From: Bacteroidales bacterium
Lineage (GTDB): Bacteria; Bacteroidota; Bacteroidia; Bacteroidales; UBA10428
Length of the DNA: 10,702 bases
Assembly: GCA_016938095.1 (NCBI GenBank)
Contig: JAFGVG010000064.1
Location: 1 to 10,702 of the forward strand
Direction: 5' to 3'
Part shown: piece by piece, positions 1 through 6,675 of the stretch
How positions within the stretch are numbered: the first letter of the stretch is position 1
Layout of the letters: each line of letters opens with the position of its first letter
Position numbers and translations under genes: made by a program
Notes under the pieces: model-generated
What the model saw: the letters and a program-made list of their open reading frames with translations, nothing else
Databases searched by the model: none
What the model was told of the DNA's origin: nothing

Positions 1-658
1 ACCCATGGCAGCTACCACCGCAGCTTCATTTACCGAGGTGAATGAAAACCAGACCAACCTGGAGTTCAGTATAAAACTCCCTTATGATATTCCGTCAGAT
101 AATAAGCAATACACTATTAACATACAGGACTACAAACTGCCTGCCACGTATGAGTACTATTGTGCGCCTAAGCTTGACCGGGAGTCGTTTCTGGTGGCCC
201 GCATAACCGGATGGGAAAAATACAACCTGATTTCGGGAGAAATGAACCTTTTCTTTGAAGGCACTTACGTGGGTAAATCGTACCTGAACGTGCGCAATAC
301 CAGCGATACGCTTGACCTGTCGCTCGGACGCGACAGAAGCATTGTGGTAACCCGTGTGAAATTGAAAGACTTTACCGAAGAAAAAACCATCGGCAGTAAC
401 AAACGCGAGACCCGCGCCTGGGAAATTACGGTAAGAAATACCAAAAAGCAGGCCGTTGACTTACGGCTCGAAGATCAGCTGCCGGTTTCGATGAACAAGG
501 ACATTGAGGTGGAACCACTGGAATATTCAGGTGGTACGCTTAACAAGGCAACCGGAATTATCACCTGGAAACTAAAGGCAGAACCTGCGGCTGACAAAAA
601 GCTGAGGGTCTCCTATGCCATCCGGTACCCCAAGGATCAGCGGGTATTTATTGATTAG
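1..658 (+). CDS. DUF4139-domain protein, C-terminal part (5' end outside window)
   Basis: This is the 3' part of a larger gene. The frame is open to the window edge, so the Met at base 5 is probably internal. The visible 217+ residues are beta-rich. They match the C-terminal half of DUF4139 proteins: a segment like DIPSDNKQYTINIQDYKLPA, then a run on ring-like beta strands (LFFEGTYVGKSYLN), a DLSLGRDRSIVV stretch, and a final strand ending in YAIRYPKDQRVFID. Full-length family members are usually about 550-650 aa and have an N-terminal DUF4140 domain, which would lie upstream here. The biochemical function of the family is not established. The stop codon is 9 bases from the end of the convergent nitroreductase gene, and I see no hairpin terminator between them. 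The family call rests on remembered motifs; nothing suggests a link to the signalling genes downstream. Confidence 0.8.
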   Translation, partial: PMAATTAASFTEVNENQTNLEFSIKLPYDIPSDNKQYTINIQDYKLPATYEYYCAPKLDRESFLVARITGWEKYNLISGEMNLFFEGTYVGKSYLNVRNTSDTLDLSLGRDRSIVVTRVKLKDFTEEKTIGSNKRETRAWEITVRNTKKQAVDLRLEDQLPVSMNKDIEVEPLEYSGGTLNKATGIITWKLKAEPAADKKLRVSYAIRYPKDQRVFID

Positions 659-667
659 CCGCCGGAA

Positions 668-1285
668 TTAATCGAAAATTTCCATGGAATCGGCCAGGTT
701 GGGCTTGGCTTTTGGCTTATTTTCCGAGCGGGGCTTACCGATCACCACAAAGGCCAGTGCCTTTTCAGGCGCTTTGATGTGGAGCATGGCTTCAATTTCC
801 TGCCGTGCAAACATGGCGCCGCTCATCCAGCAAGCACCGTAGCCCATGTCGACCGCAGCCAGCAGAATATTCTGTATGCTGGCGCCGGCGCTTTGGACAT
901 CGGGGTAATTGCGTAGCAGGTTGATTTCATCGTGTGAAACCTCGACAGCCGACTCCAGCACCGTTTCGTACGGACGGGTAACCAATACCAGCAAGGCCGG
1001 AGCATCTTTAAAAAAAGTGGAAAACCAGGTTACCTGTTTTTTGATGTTGTTGGAGGCAACCGATTTTGTTGACGGGAGTCTGTCGATCTTTTGGGCAACC
1101 ACATCGGCCATGCGATTGAGCAATTCATGGTTTGTAACAGCAATGTACCGCCAGGGCTGGAAGTTATTGACGCTTGGTGCCAGACCGGCTAAACGGACCA
1201 TTTCTTTCAGGTCGTCAAGCTTTACCTTTTCGTCGGAAAACACCCTGATGCTTGTACGGGATTCGATAGCTGCTTTAAGTTCCAT
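668..1285 (-). CDS. nitroreductase-family flavoprotein
   Basis: Predicted FMN-dependent NAD(P)H oxidoreductase of the nitroreductase fold, 205 aa, cytoplasmic; the substrate cannot be told from sequence. Family marks: an N-terminal SRTSIRVF segment (the usual R-R-S-x-R-x-F FMN phosphate-binding region), APSVNNFQPWRYIAV near residue 40, SAGASIQNILLAAVDMGYGACWMSG in the second half, and a closing FVVIGKP strand. I chose the ATG at 1283-1285 because it begins with the family-typical MELKAAIESR. The frame stays open for 21 more codons upstream, to 1348, but that extension is not conserved-looking. No Shine-Dalgarno sequence or clear promoter is visible on this strand. The gene is divergent from the signalling cluster, with 144 bases between the two start codons, and convergent with the DUF4139 gene. 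Length and motifs look intact. Confidence 0.88.
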   Translation of the reverse strand: MELKAAIESRTSIRVFSDEKVKLDDLKEMVRLAGLAPSVNNFQPWRYIAVTNHELLNRMADVVAQKIDRLPSTKSVASNNIKKQVTWFSTFFKDAPALLVLVTRPYETVLESAVEVSHDEINLLRNYPDVQSAGASIQNILLAAVDMGYGACWMSGAMFARQEIEAMLHIKAPEKALAFVVIGKPRSENKPKAKPNLADSMEIFD

Positions 1286-1429
1286 GTTGGTGCATATTTT
1301 CACCGAAAATAGAATATTTTTACTTAAAAATGAAACCCGTCGACACAATTATTGGTAGACTATAGCATGCATTTTCACATGGTATCGGTCAGGGATTGAT
1401 TGAAGAACAGCGAAATATTGTGTAGGCAT

Positions 1430-2269
1430 ATGATGGTGTCGGATCAGGATTATCAACTTTTTTTATATGCTTTGAAGAACTCTTCAAAGTATGATTTCAG
1501 CGAGTATTCGGAAAAATCGCTGAAGCGAAGGATCCTGAAGGTGCTTACCGACCATTCCTTAACCATGACTGCCCTGATATCCAAAATAAAGAACGATACA
1601 GCTTTTGTGGAAAAGATGGTTAAGGAAATTACCGTGAATACCACCGAGCTCTTTCGCGATCCGCAGGTTTGGCAAACCATCAGACATACCATCTTACCCC
1701 GGTTTAAAAACAATTCGGTTATCAACATATGGCACGCAGGATGTTCCACCGGCCAGGAAGTTTATTCGATGCTTATCATGCTAAGCGAACTGGGTATGCT
1801 TGAAAAGGCCCGTGTTTATGCAACCGACATCAACACCGATGTAATGGATGCTGCCCGGTTAGGTGAATACAAATACCGGTTTAACCTGGCCTATCTCGAC
1901 AATTTCGATAAGGTTATCAAAGAAAACCCTTATAACTACGAAGAATACAACGATGTGCCCTACGATAAGTACTTTACACTGGATAAAGCCAATGATACCA
2001 TTAAGATGCTTCCTTTTTTAAGGGAGAAACCTGTTTTCAAAAAGCACGACCTGGTGACCGAAAACAACACATTGTATGTGAAGTTCGACCTCATCCTTTG
2101 CAGAAACGTGATCATTTATTTTAATTACAACCTGCAATGCAAGGTATTTGACTTGTTTCACCAGAGTTTATACGATACCGGTTGCCTGATAATGGGCATG
2201 CACGAGACCATACTTGGGGCGCCGGCCGCAAAATTTCAAAAAAAAGGACATGCTTATTTTAAAAATTGA
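1430..2269 (+). CDS. cheR: CheR-type protein-glutamate methyltransferase, motifs largely intact
   Basis: SAM-dependent methyltransferase predicted to methylate glutamate side chains of a coiled-coil receptor, 279 aa. There is a small helical N-terminal domain (about 1-65), followed by the Rossmann catalytic domain. Visible motifs are TVNTTELFRDP at 68-78 (the Asn70, Thr72 and Arg76 expected at the SAM site), IWHAGCSTGQEVYS at 100-113, ATDIN at 131-135 with the ribose-binding Asp133, and LILCRNVIIYF at 221-231. One change from the usual STGEE is Gln109 for the first Glu. I prefer ATG 1430 (or 1433) because it aligns with the N-terminus of the second CheR. A TTG at 1400 in the same frame would add 10 residues. 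No CheA, CheW or MCP tip is encoded nearby. The likely substrates are therefore the coiled coils in the two large sensors downstream; this is inference. Confidence 0.9.
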   Translation: MMVSDQDYQLFLYALKNSSKYDFSEYSEKSLKRRILKVLTDHSLTMTALISKIKNDTAFVEKMVKEITVNTTELFRDPQVWQTIRHTILPRFKNNSVINIWHAGCSTGQEVYSMLIMLSELGMLEKARVYATDINTDVMDAARLGEYKYRFNLAYLDNFDKVIKENPYNYEEYNDVPYDKYFTLDKANDTIKMLPFLREKPVFKKHDLVTENNTLYVKFDLILCRNVIIYFNYNLQCKVFDLFHQSLYDTGCLIMGMHETILGAPAAKFQKKGHAYFKN

Positions 2270-2288
2270 GCGAGTTACGATATATTTG
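2257..2288 (+). promoter_or_regulatory. putative Bacteroidota-type promoter ahead of the sensor operon
   Basis: TATATTTG at 2281-2288 fits the Bacteroidota sigma-ABfr -7 consensus TAnnTTTG exactly. A T-rich TTTTA at 2257-2261 lies about 20 bases upstream, where the -33 TTTG element is expected, but it is a weak match. The ATG of the 719-aa sensor follows 44 bases later. The element begins just inside the 63-base gap after cheR, whose stop is at 2269. If real, it would let the sensor-to-SiaC genes be transcribed separately from cheR. No transcript data; the call rests on the -7 match alone. Confidence 0.4.
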
Positions 2289-2332
2289 ATTAAATTGAGT
2301 ACCAAAAGATTATTTCTTCAAAACCCGGGAAA

Positions 2333-4492
2333 ATGAGTATAAAAGCATCCAATTCAGCCGGTAGCGGTAACCTGAGGACGGGCATTTGGCTGGTACTGTT
2401 CGCCGTTTTGGTCTTAATCATCACCTGGTTGTTCAGGATTCCTGTAAAACAAACCAATGATTTGGCTGCCAGGCTTTCAGACACTGATAAACAAATTACC
2501 AGCCTGAAGGCTGTTCACGCGGAAATCCTGCTCACTTACAACCTCGAGGATAACCCTTTTATTTCTAACGGAATCACAGCAGGTGAAAAAGCAGGAATAG
2601 CTGCCACAACAATCAAAGAGCATTTGTCGGTTTTTAATAATACCCGATTCATTGCCCGGAAAGCGGAAGTAAAAAAATCGCTTGAAGAAATGACCACGCT
2701 GGTTACAGGCATTGAAGCAGAGTTGAACAACCTTTATCTTATTCTGAACGAAAGAGGAAACCAACAGAAAGGCTTGGTTTCACAATGGGTTACCTTAAGC
2801 AGAAAAATGCTCGATTCATCCTCGCTGGCTGATGACTTTATCATAAACAACCTGCAAAAAGTGAGGTTGCTCGAAAGCGAATACCTGTTGTCACATGACA
2901 GCCGGATCCTTACCAACATTGCTTCTCTCATGGAAGAAGTCAGGAATATGTTGTCGTTCGAAGAGGAAGGTATCAGCCTTATGGACCTTGACCAGTACAT
3001 GATGCTTACCGCTAACCTGGCCGCTGTAGAACAACGTATGGGAAACGATTCGGGTACAGGCATAGTGCCGGCATTGCAGAAAATGATGGACAAACTGCCG
3101 GTCGCATTTGAAAACACACAGCAGCAGGTACTCAACCGGATTGCATCCAACAAGAAATCATGGGTTATTGCCTATGGCGTATTGCTGTTATTAACGATCA
3201 TTATATTTGTGAGGTATTTCGTGCGCTTTTTCTCGCTTGCCGATGCACTTGCAAACCTGTCAGCATTCAGCAAAAAAATCGCAGGCGGAGCATTCCCGGA
3301 GGACAAAATGGACCTGAAAAAACCCGGGTTACTGGAAATAGCCGATGCACTGAATCAGCATGTCGGATCACTGAAAGAGAAGTATGTTTTTACACAATCG
3401 ATAAACAACGACCAGGTTGACGCACAACTTAAACTGGCCGGGGAAAGCGATCTGCTCGGGGCCGAACTGATTCAACTTAAACAAAAGATCGCAAAAAATG
3501 CCGAAGAGCAAAAACATAACGACGAGGAAAATTTCAAACGACGTTACCTGAATGAAGGATTGGCCAGGTTTGCTGAAATACTGCGTGCACAAAGCAACGA
3601 TTTCAGTATGCTTAGTGATGCCTTTATCCGCGAAATGGTAAAGTATCTCGATGCCATCCAGGGCGGACTTTTTGTACTCGAAAAAGAAGAAGGTTCTGCC
3701 CCGGTGCTCAGGCTCTTGTCGGCTTTTGCCTATAACCGTAAAAAGTACCTGCAAAAAACGGTTGCCTTGGGAGAAGGTTTGGTAGGAACCTGTGCAAGGG
3801 AAAAACAATACATTAACCTCACCGAAATCCCCGAAGGTTATATTATGGTTACTTCGGGACTGGGTGACACGCCTCCCGACAACCTTTTATTGGTGCCTGT
3901 TCTGCACGAAAATGAAACGCTTGGGGTAGTTGAAATTGCTTCGTTGAAAAAATTCAGGGACCATGAAATAAATTTTGCCAGAGAAGTTGCACAAACCCTC
4001 GGATCTACCATGGTTTACACGCGGAATAATGAACAAACGGCAGAACTTCTGGCAAAATCGCAAAAGCAGGCCCTTGAAATGGCAGAACAGGAAGAAGAAA
4101 TGCGGCAAAACATGGAAGAGCTCAAAGCAACCCAGGAAGAATCGAACCGCCGCGAGGAGGCCTTTAAAGGAATTGCCGATGCAATGAGCCATGCACTGAT
4201 GATTGTTGAATACGACCTGAAAGGGATCATCTCAGATATTAATGAGAAATACTGTGTTTTTATAGGTATTAATCGGGACAATGCGATTGATAAAGAGCAT
4301 CACCAGGTATTTGGCGGAACGCTGAAGCCCGATGAAGATTTCTGGAAAAAAGTCAGGCATGAAAAAGCCCTTACCATAAACGAAGTAGTGAACATTAACA
4401 ATAACACCTATACATTAACAGAGCATTTCGCCACAGTGCTGAACCGTGACGGCGTACCCGTAAAATACATAAATTTCGTGATCAATGGCTGA
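2333..4492 (+). CDS. membrane sensor: periplasmic domain, HAMP-like, GAF, coiled coil, PAS
   Basis: Predicted inner-membrane signal sensor of 719 aa with no catalytic output domain. Order: TM1 about 17-36; a helical extracytoplasmic region about 37-275; TM2 about 277-297; a HAMP-like segment about 298-350; a helical linker; a GAF domain about 405-560 (AYNRKKY, GLVGTCARE, TEIPEGYIMVTSGLGD, LGVVEIASL); a charged coiled coil about 562-612 containing EEMRQNMEELKATQEE; and a short PAS-like domain about 613-719. The layout resembles an MCP but lacks the conserved signalling hairpin tip. The EELKAT motif at 595-600 fits the C-terminal half of the MCP methylation consensus. The ligand is unknown. The final codons overlap the start of the second cheR-like gene by 8 bases, which implies translational coupling. 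Likely role: receptor that feeds the downstream phosphatase module, with CheR and CheB tuning it (inference). Confidence 0.8.
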   Translation: MSIKASNSAGSGNLRTGIWLVLFAVLVLIITWLFRIPVKQTNDLAARLSDTDKQITSLKAVHAEILLTYNLEDNPFISNGITAGEKAGIAATTIKEHLSVFNNTRFIARKAEVKKSLEEMTTLVTGIEAELNNLYLILNERGNQQKGLVSQWVTLSRKMLDSSSLADDFIINNLQKVRLLESEYLLSHDSRILTNIASLMEEVRNMLSFEEEGISLMDLDQYMMLTANLAAVEQRMGNDSGTGIVPALQKMMDKLPVAFENTQQQVLNRIASNKKSWVIAYGVLLLLTIIIFVRYFVRFFSLADALANLSAFSKKIAGGAFPEDKMDLKKPGLLEIADALNQHVGSLKEKYVFTQSINNDQVDAQLKLAGESDLLGAELIQLKQKIAKNAEEQKHNDEENFKRRYLNEGLARFAEILRAQSNDFSMLSDAFIREMVKYLDAIQGGLFVLEKEEGSAPVLRLLSAFAYNRKKYLQKTVALGEGLVGTCAREKQYINLTEIPEGYIMVTSGLGDTPPDNLLLVPVLHENETLGVVEIASLKKFRDHEINFAREVAQTLGSTMVYTRNNEQTAELLAKSQKQALEMAEQEEEMRQNMEELKATQEESNRREEAFKGIADAMSHALMIVEYDLKGIISDINEKYCVFIGINRDNAIDKEHHQVFGGTLKPDEDFWKKVRHEKALTINEVVNINNNTYTLTEHFATVLNRDGVPVKYINFVING
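4115..4132 (+). other. candidate methylation motif EELKAT in sensor coiled coil
   Basis: Codes for residues 595-600 of the 719-aa sensor. E-E-x-x-A-T matches the [EQ][EQ]xx[AS][ST] part of the methylation-site consensus known from chemoreceptors. It lies in a predicted coiled coil between GAF and PAS. The same motif, in nearly the same surrounding sequence, recurs in the 873-aa phosphatase. Methylation itself is inferred. Confidence 0.4.
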
Positions 4493-5309
4493 GCTGGGAA
4501 TTGTAGATATAAGAGAGATCATAGGCGTAATTAAAAACGTATATCAGTACGATTTTTCCCAACATGCGCTTACCTCATTCAAACAGCGACTTGAGCGCCT
4601 GATGAGGATACAAGCCATTGGATCAGCCGACGGACTGATCAAAAAACTAAAGGAAGATCAGGGATATTTCGATACCTTTCTGCACGAAATGAGTGTTCCT
4701 TCAACAGAAATGTTCAGGGATCCTTCGTTATGGCGATGGCTCAGGGAGGAATACTTCCCTCAAAACATTGACAAGTCGCCCGGTAAATACAAAATATGGT
4801 TGCCGGCCTGCACATCCGGGGGTGAGCTGTATTCGCTGGCCATTGTGCTGGCAGAATTGGGACTTATCGATAAGGTACAGATTATTGCCACCTACATGAG
4901 TGAAAAGAGTCTTGAACTCATTCGTAGCGGGGTATACGACCTGAAAAAAATTGAGGTTTCACAGGAAAACTACAAACGCTTTAACGGTACCAGGGATTTA
5001 CCCGTTTACTATAAGCCGGGCAAAGACAATGTCATCCGGGACACTTCACTGATCGAATCTGTTGAATTCCGCAAAGTAAATCTTAACTTTGACAATATGC
5101 CCCAGAATGTGAAACTGATACTTTTCAGGAACACGCTCATCTATTATAACCCGACACGGCAGGAAACCGTATTGCAGTATATGTACCGTGCGCTGTCGGT
5201 ATCGGGGCATCTGGTGCTTGGCATCAGGGAAAAAATTTCGGGACTGCTGTCAGCCAGAGATTTTGAGTTCATGAATGAAGCAGAAAGTGTGTACCGTAAA
5301 AAAATCTGA
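4485..5309 (+). CDS. degenerate CheR-like protein, probable pseudo-methyltransferase
   Basis: CheR fold, 274 aa, collinear with the upstream CheR: N-terminal helices with QYDFSQHAL, then VPSTEMFRDP at 71-80, IWLPACTSGGELYS at 104-117, IIATYMSE at 133-140 and LILFRNTLIYY at 211-221. Several positions that bind SAM in classical CheR enzymes are changed. The Asn of TTNxT is Pro72, the first Glu of STGEE is Gly113, and the Asp of ATDID is Tyr137. Arg78, Glu114 and Asn216 remain. The frame is full length with no stop or frameshift, so this is not a decaying pseudogene. It more likely survives as a non-catalytic binding or regulatory subunit, for example one that holds the sensor or sequesters a partner. 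The ATG overlaps the preceding sensor gene by 8 bases, and cheB follows after 9 bases. Loss of activity is inference from motifs; residual or altered activity is possible. Confidence 0.85.
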   Translation: MAELGIVDIREIIGVIKNVYQYDFSQHALTSFKQRLERLMRIQAIGSADGLIKKLKEDQGYFDTFLHEMSVPSTEMFRDPSLWRWLREEYFPQNIDKSPGKYKIWLPACTSGGELYSLAIVLAELGLIDKVQIIATYMSEKSLELIRSGVYDLKKIEVSQENYKRFNGTRDLPVYYKPGKDNVIRDTSLIESVEFRKVNLNFDNMPQNVKLILFRNTLIYYNPTRQETVLQYMYRALSVSGHLVLGIREKISGLLSARDFEFMNEAESVYRKKI

Positions 5310-5318
5310 GAGAACAGC

Positions 5319-5879
5319 ATGAATTACAAAGCAGTTATAATAGGTGGATCTGCAGGAAGTTTTCAGGTGGTAACCCGAATACTGAATTCCCTGCCAAAGG
5401 ACTTCCCCCTTCCGATAATGCTATGCCTGCACCGGCTCAAGCATGTGCGTTCGGGATTTGTTGAAGCCCTTTCGCTGAAATCAAGTATTCCGGTTGAAGA
5501 ACCGTTCGATAAGGATTCGATGAAACCGGGAAAAGCCTATCTTGCCCCCGCCAATTACCACATGTATGTTGAACTGGCCAACCGTATTGCCTTGTCAACC
5601 GAAGATACGGTCAACCACAGCCGCCCCTCCATCGATCTTTCTTTTATAACGGCTGCAAATGCTTATCGCGACAAACTGATCGGGATCATCCTCTCCGGTG
5701 CAAACAAGGACGGCGCTTTGGGCCTGAAAAAAGTGCGCGACAATGGCGGCGTTGCCATAGTGCAGGACCCCAATGAGTGCGAAGTGAAAACAATGACACA
5801 ATCTGCCCTGCAACTTACCAGTGTAGATTACGTATATACCACAGATCAAATCATCAACTACCTGCAAAAGCTGAGATAA
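5319..5879 (+). CDS. cheB: CheB-type protein-glutamate methylesterase, catalytic domain only
   Basis: Predicted to hydrolyse glutamate gamma-methyl esters (and possibly deamidate Gln) on receptors, 186 aa, cytoplasmic. The Ser-His-Asp triad of the family is all present: Ser11 in IIGGSAGS, His38 in CLHRL, and Asp131 in SGANKDGALGL. Further family segments are YLAPANYHMYVE at 74-84 and HSRPSIDLSF at 100-109. The protein is only the esterase domain. The N-terminal response-regulator receiver of chemotaxis CheB is absent, so phosphorylation by CheA cannot control it. Such stand-alone CheB proteins are known. It sits 9 bases after the degenerate CheR and 4 bases before the GAF protein, in one tight operon. 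Probable role: to oppose the CheR encoded at 1430-2269 on the coiled-coil sites of the neighbouring sensors (inference). Confidence 0.92.
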   Translation: MNYKAVIIGGSAGSFQVVTRILNSLPKDFPLPIMLCLHRLKHVRSGFVEALSLKSSIPVEEPFDKDSMKPGKAYLAPANYHMYVELANRIALSTEDTVNHSRPSIDLSFITAANAYRDKLIGIILSGANKDGALGLKKVRDNGGVAIVQDPNECEVKTMTQSALQLTSVDYVYTTDQIINYLQKLR

Positions 5880-5883
5880 TACG

Positions 5884-6669
5884 ATGAACAACCTGAGTAA
5901 ATACCGTAGGCTGAGTGTTATAGCCGTAACAGGCATGACAGTATTGCTGCTTTGCTCGCTTGGGGCGTTCTGGAACGCACTTTTCAATGCCGATGTTAAA
6001 CATGAGGGATGGGTTGTTGCCTTTATGCTGCTGCTTTTTGTGGGCGGACTGGTGCTGTTCCGCATTGCTTTTGTTACCACTGATGTTCATGAGCCCGAAC
6101 GCATCCGGAAAGAAGCCTATAACCTTGGGAAGTCAGAAGCGGTTCAGGAACATGAAAAAAAGGAAAAAGAAAGGGAAGCCCGGGAGAACCAATCCATCGA
6201 CCTGCAGCAAACCGTGAGTGCCATTTTTTCCGGGTTACAAGGCATACGAACCGAAGGCAGCCTGTGCAACAAGGTACTGACTAATCTGGGCCGGGAACTT
6301 GGCTTCGTTCAGGGCATTATTTATACCCGCAAAAATAACGAAGAAAACTTTACCCCTGCCGGTGAGTATGCGCTCACCGACCGGAAGCCACAGCCGTTCA
6401 AACCCGGTGATACATTGCCCGGACAGGCAGCCGTTAACCAGACAATGATGGTTATTTACGATATTCCTGAAAACTACTTCACCGTTTCATCCGGTTTGGG
6501 AAGCGCATATCCGCGATACCTGATTTTATACCCCGTGGTCATGCAAAACCAGACTATTGCGGTATTGGAACTGGGGGCCTTTAAAAAACCCGATGACACC
6601 GCCAGTGAAGTGTTGGGCATGGTTGCCAATGAACTGGGAACAAGATTGAATAAATTTGCTGTTGCCTGA
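5884..6669 (+). CDS. small membrane protein with cytoplasmic GAF domain
   Basis: 261 aa. Two predicted membrane helices (about 10-32 and 43-63) form a hairpin with a very short loop. Next come a highly charged coiled coil about 70-110 and a GAF domain about 111-258. The GAF domain is related to those of the two large neighbours: YFTVSSGLGSAYPRYLILYPVV parallels their TSGLGD...LLLVPV segment. It differs in lacking their conserved Cys (GQAAVN instead of G-x-CA-x-E). It has no output domain and no EExxAT motif. Spacing of 4 bases from cheB and 6 bases from the phosphatase gene puts it firmly in the operon. It may pair with the phosphatase or the larger sensor at the membrane through GAF or coiled-coil contacts; the ligand is unknown. 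Membrane topology is read from hydrophobicity only. Confidence 0.75.
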   Translation: MNNLSKYRRLSVIAVTGMTVLLLCSLGAFWNALFNADVKHEGWVVAFMLLLFVGGLVLFRIAFVTTDVHEPERIRKEAYNLGKSEAVQEHEKKEKEREARENQSIDLQQTVSAIFSGLQGIRTEGSLCNKVLTNLGRELGFVQGIIYTRKNNEENFTPAGEYALTDRKPQPFKPGDTLPGQAAVNQTMMVIYDIPENYFTVSSGLGSAYPRYLILYPVVMQNQTIAVLELGAFKKPDDTASEVLGMVANELGTRLNKFAVA

Positions 6670-6675
6670 TAAATC

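Noticed and set aside
909..1358. 149-codon open frame on the + strand across the nitroreductase gene
   Set aside because: Antisense to clear nitroreductase motifs, Ser/Thr-rich composition typical of a shadow frame, no family resemblance.
1400..1429. TTG start giving a CheR 10 residues longer
   Set aside because: ATG 1430 or 1433 aligns better with the N-terminus of the second CheR, and no ribosome binding site favours the TTG.
4127..4141. 15-base exact match with 7699-7713 as a DNA repeat or recombination site
   Set aside because: It is in frame and codes for the conserved ATQEE of both coiled coils; protein-level conservation explains it.
2333..4492. Calling the 719-aa sensor a methyl-accepting chemotaxis protein
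   Set aside because: It has the two membrane helices, HAMP-like segment and a candidate methylation motif, but no conserved MCP signalling hairpin tip for CheA/CheW; it ends in a PAS-like domain.
4485..5309. Calling the second CheR a pseudogene
   Set aside because: The frame is complete, collinear with the family, and overlaps its neighbour as in a working operon; only the SAM-site residues have changed.
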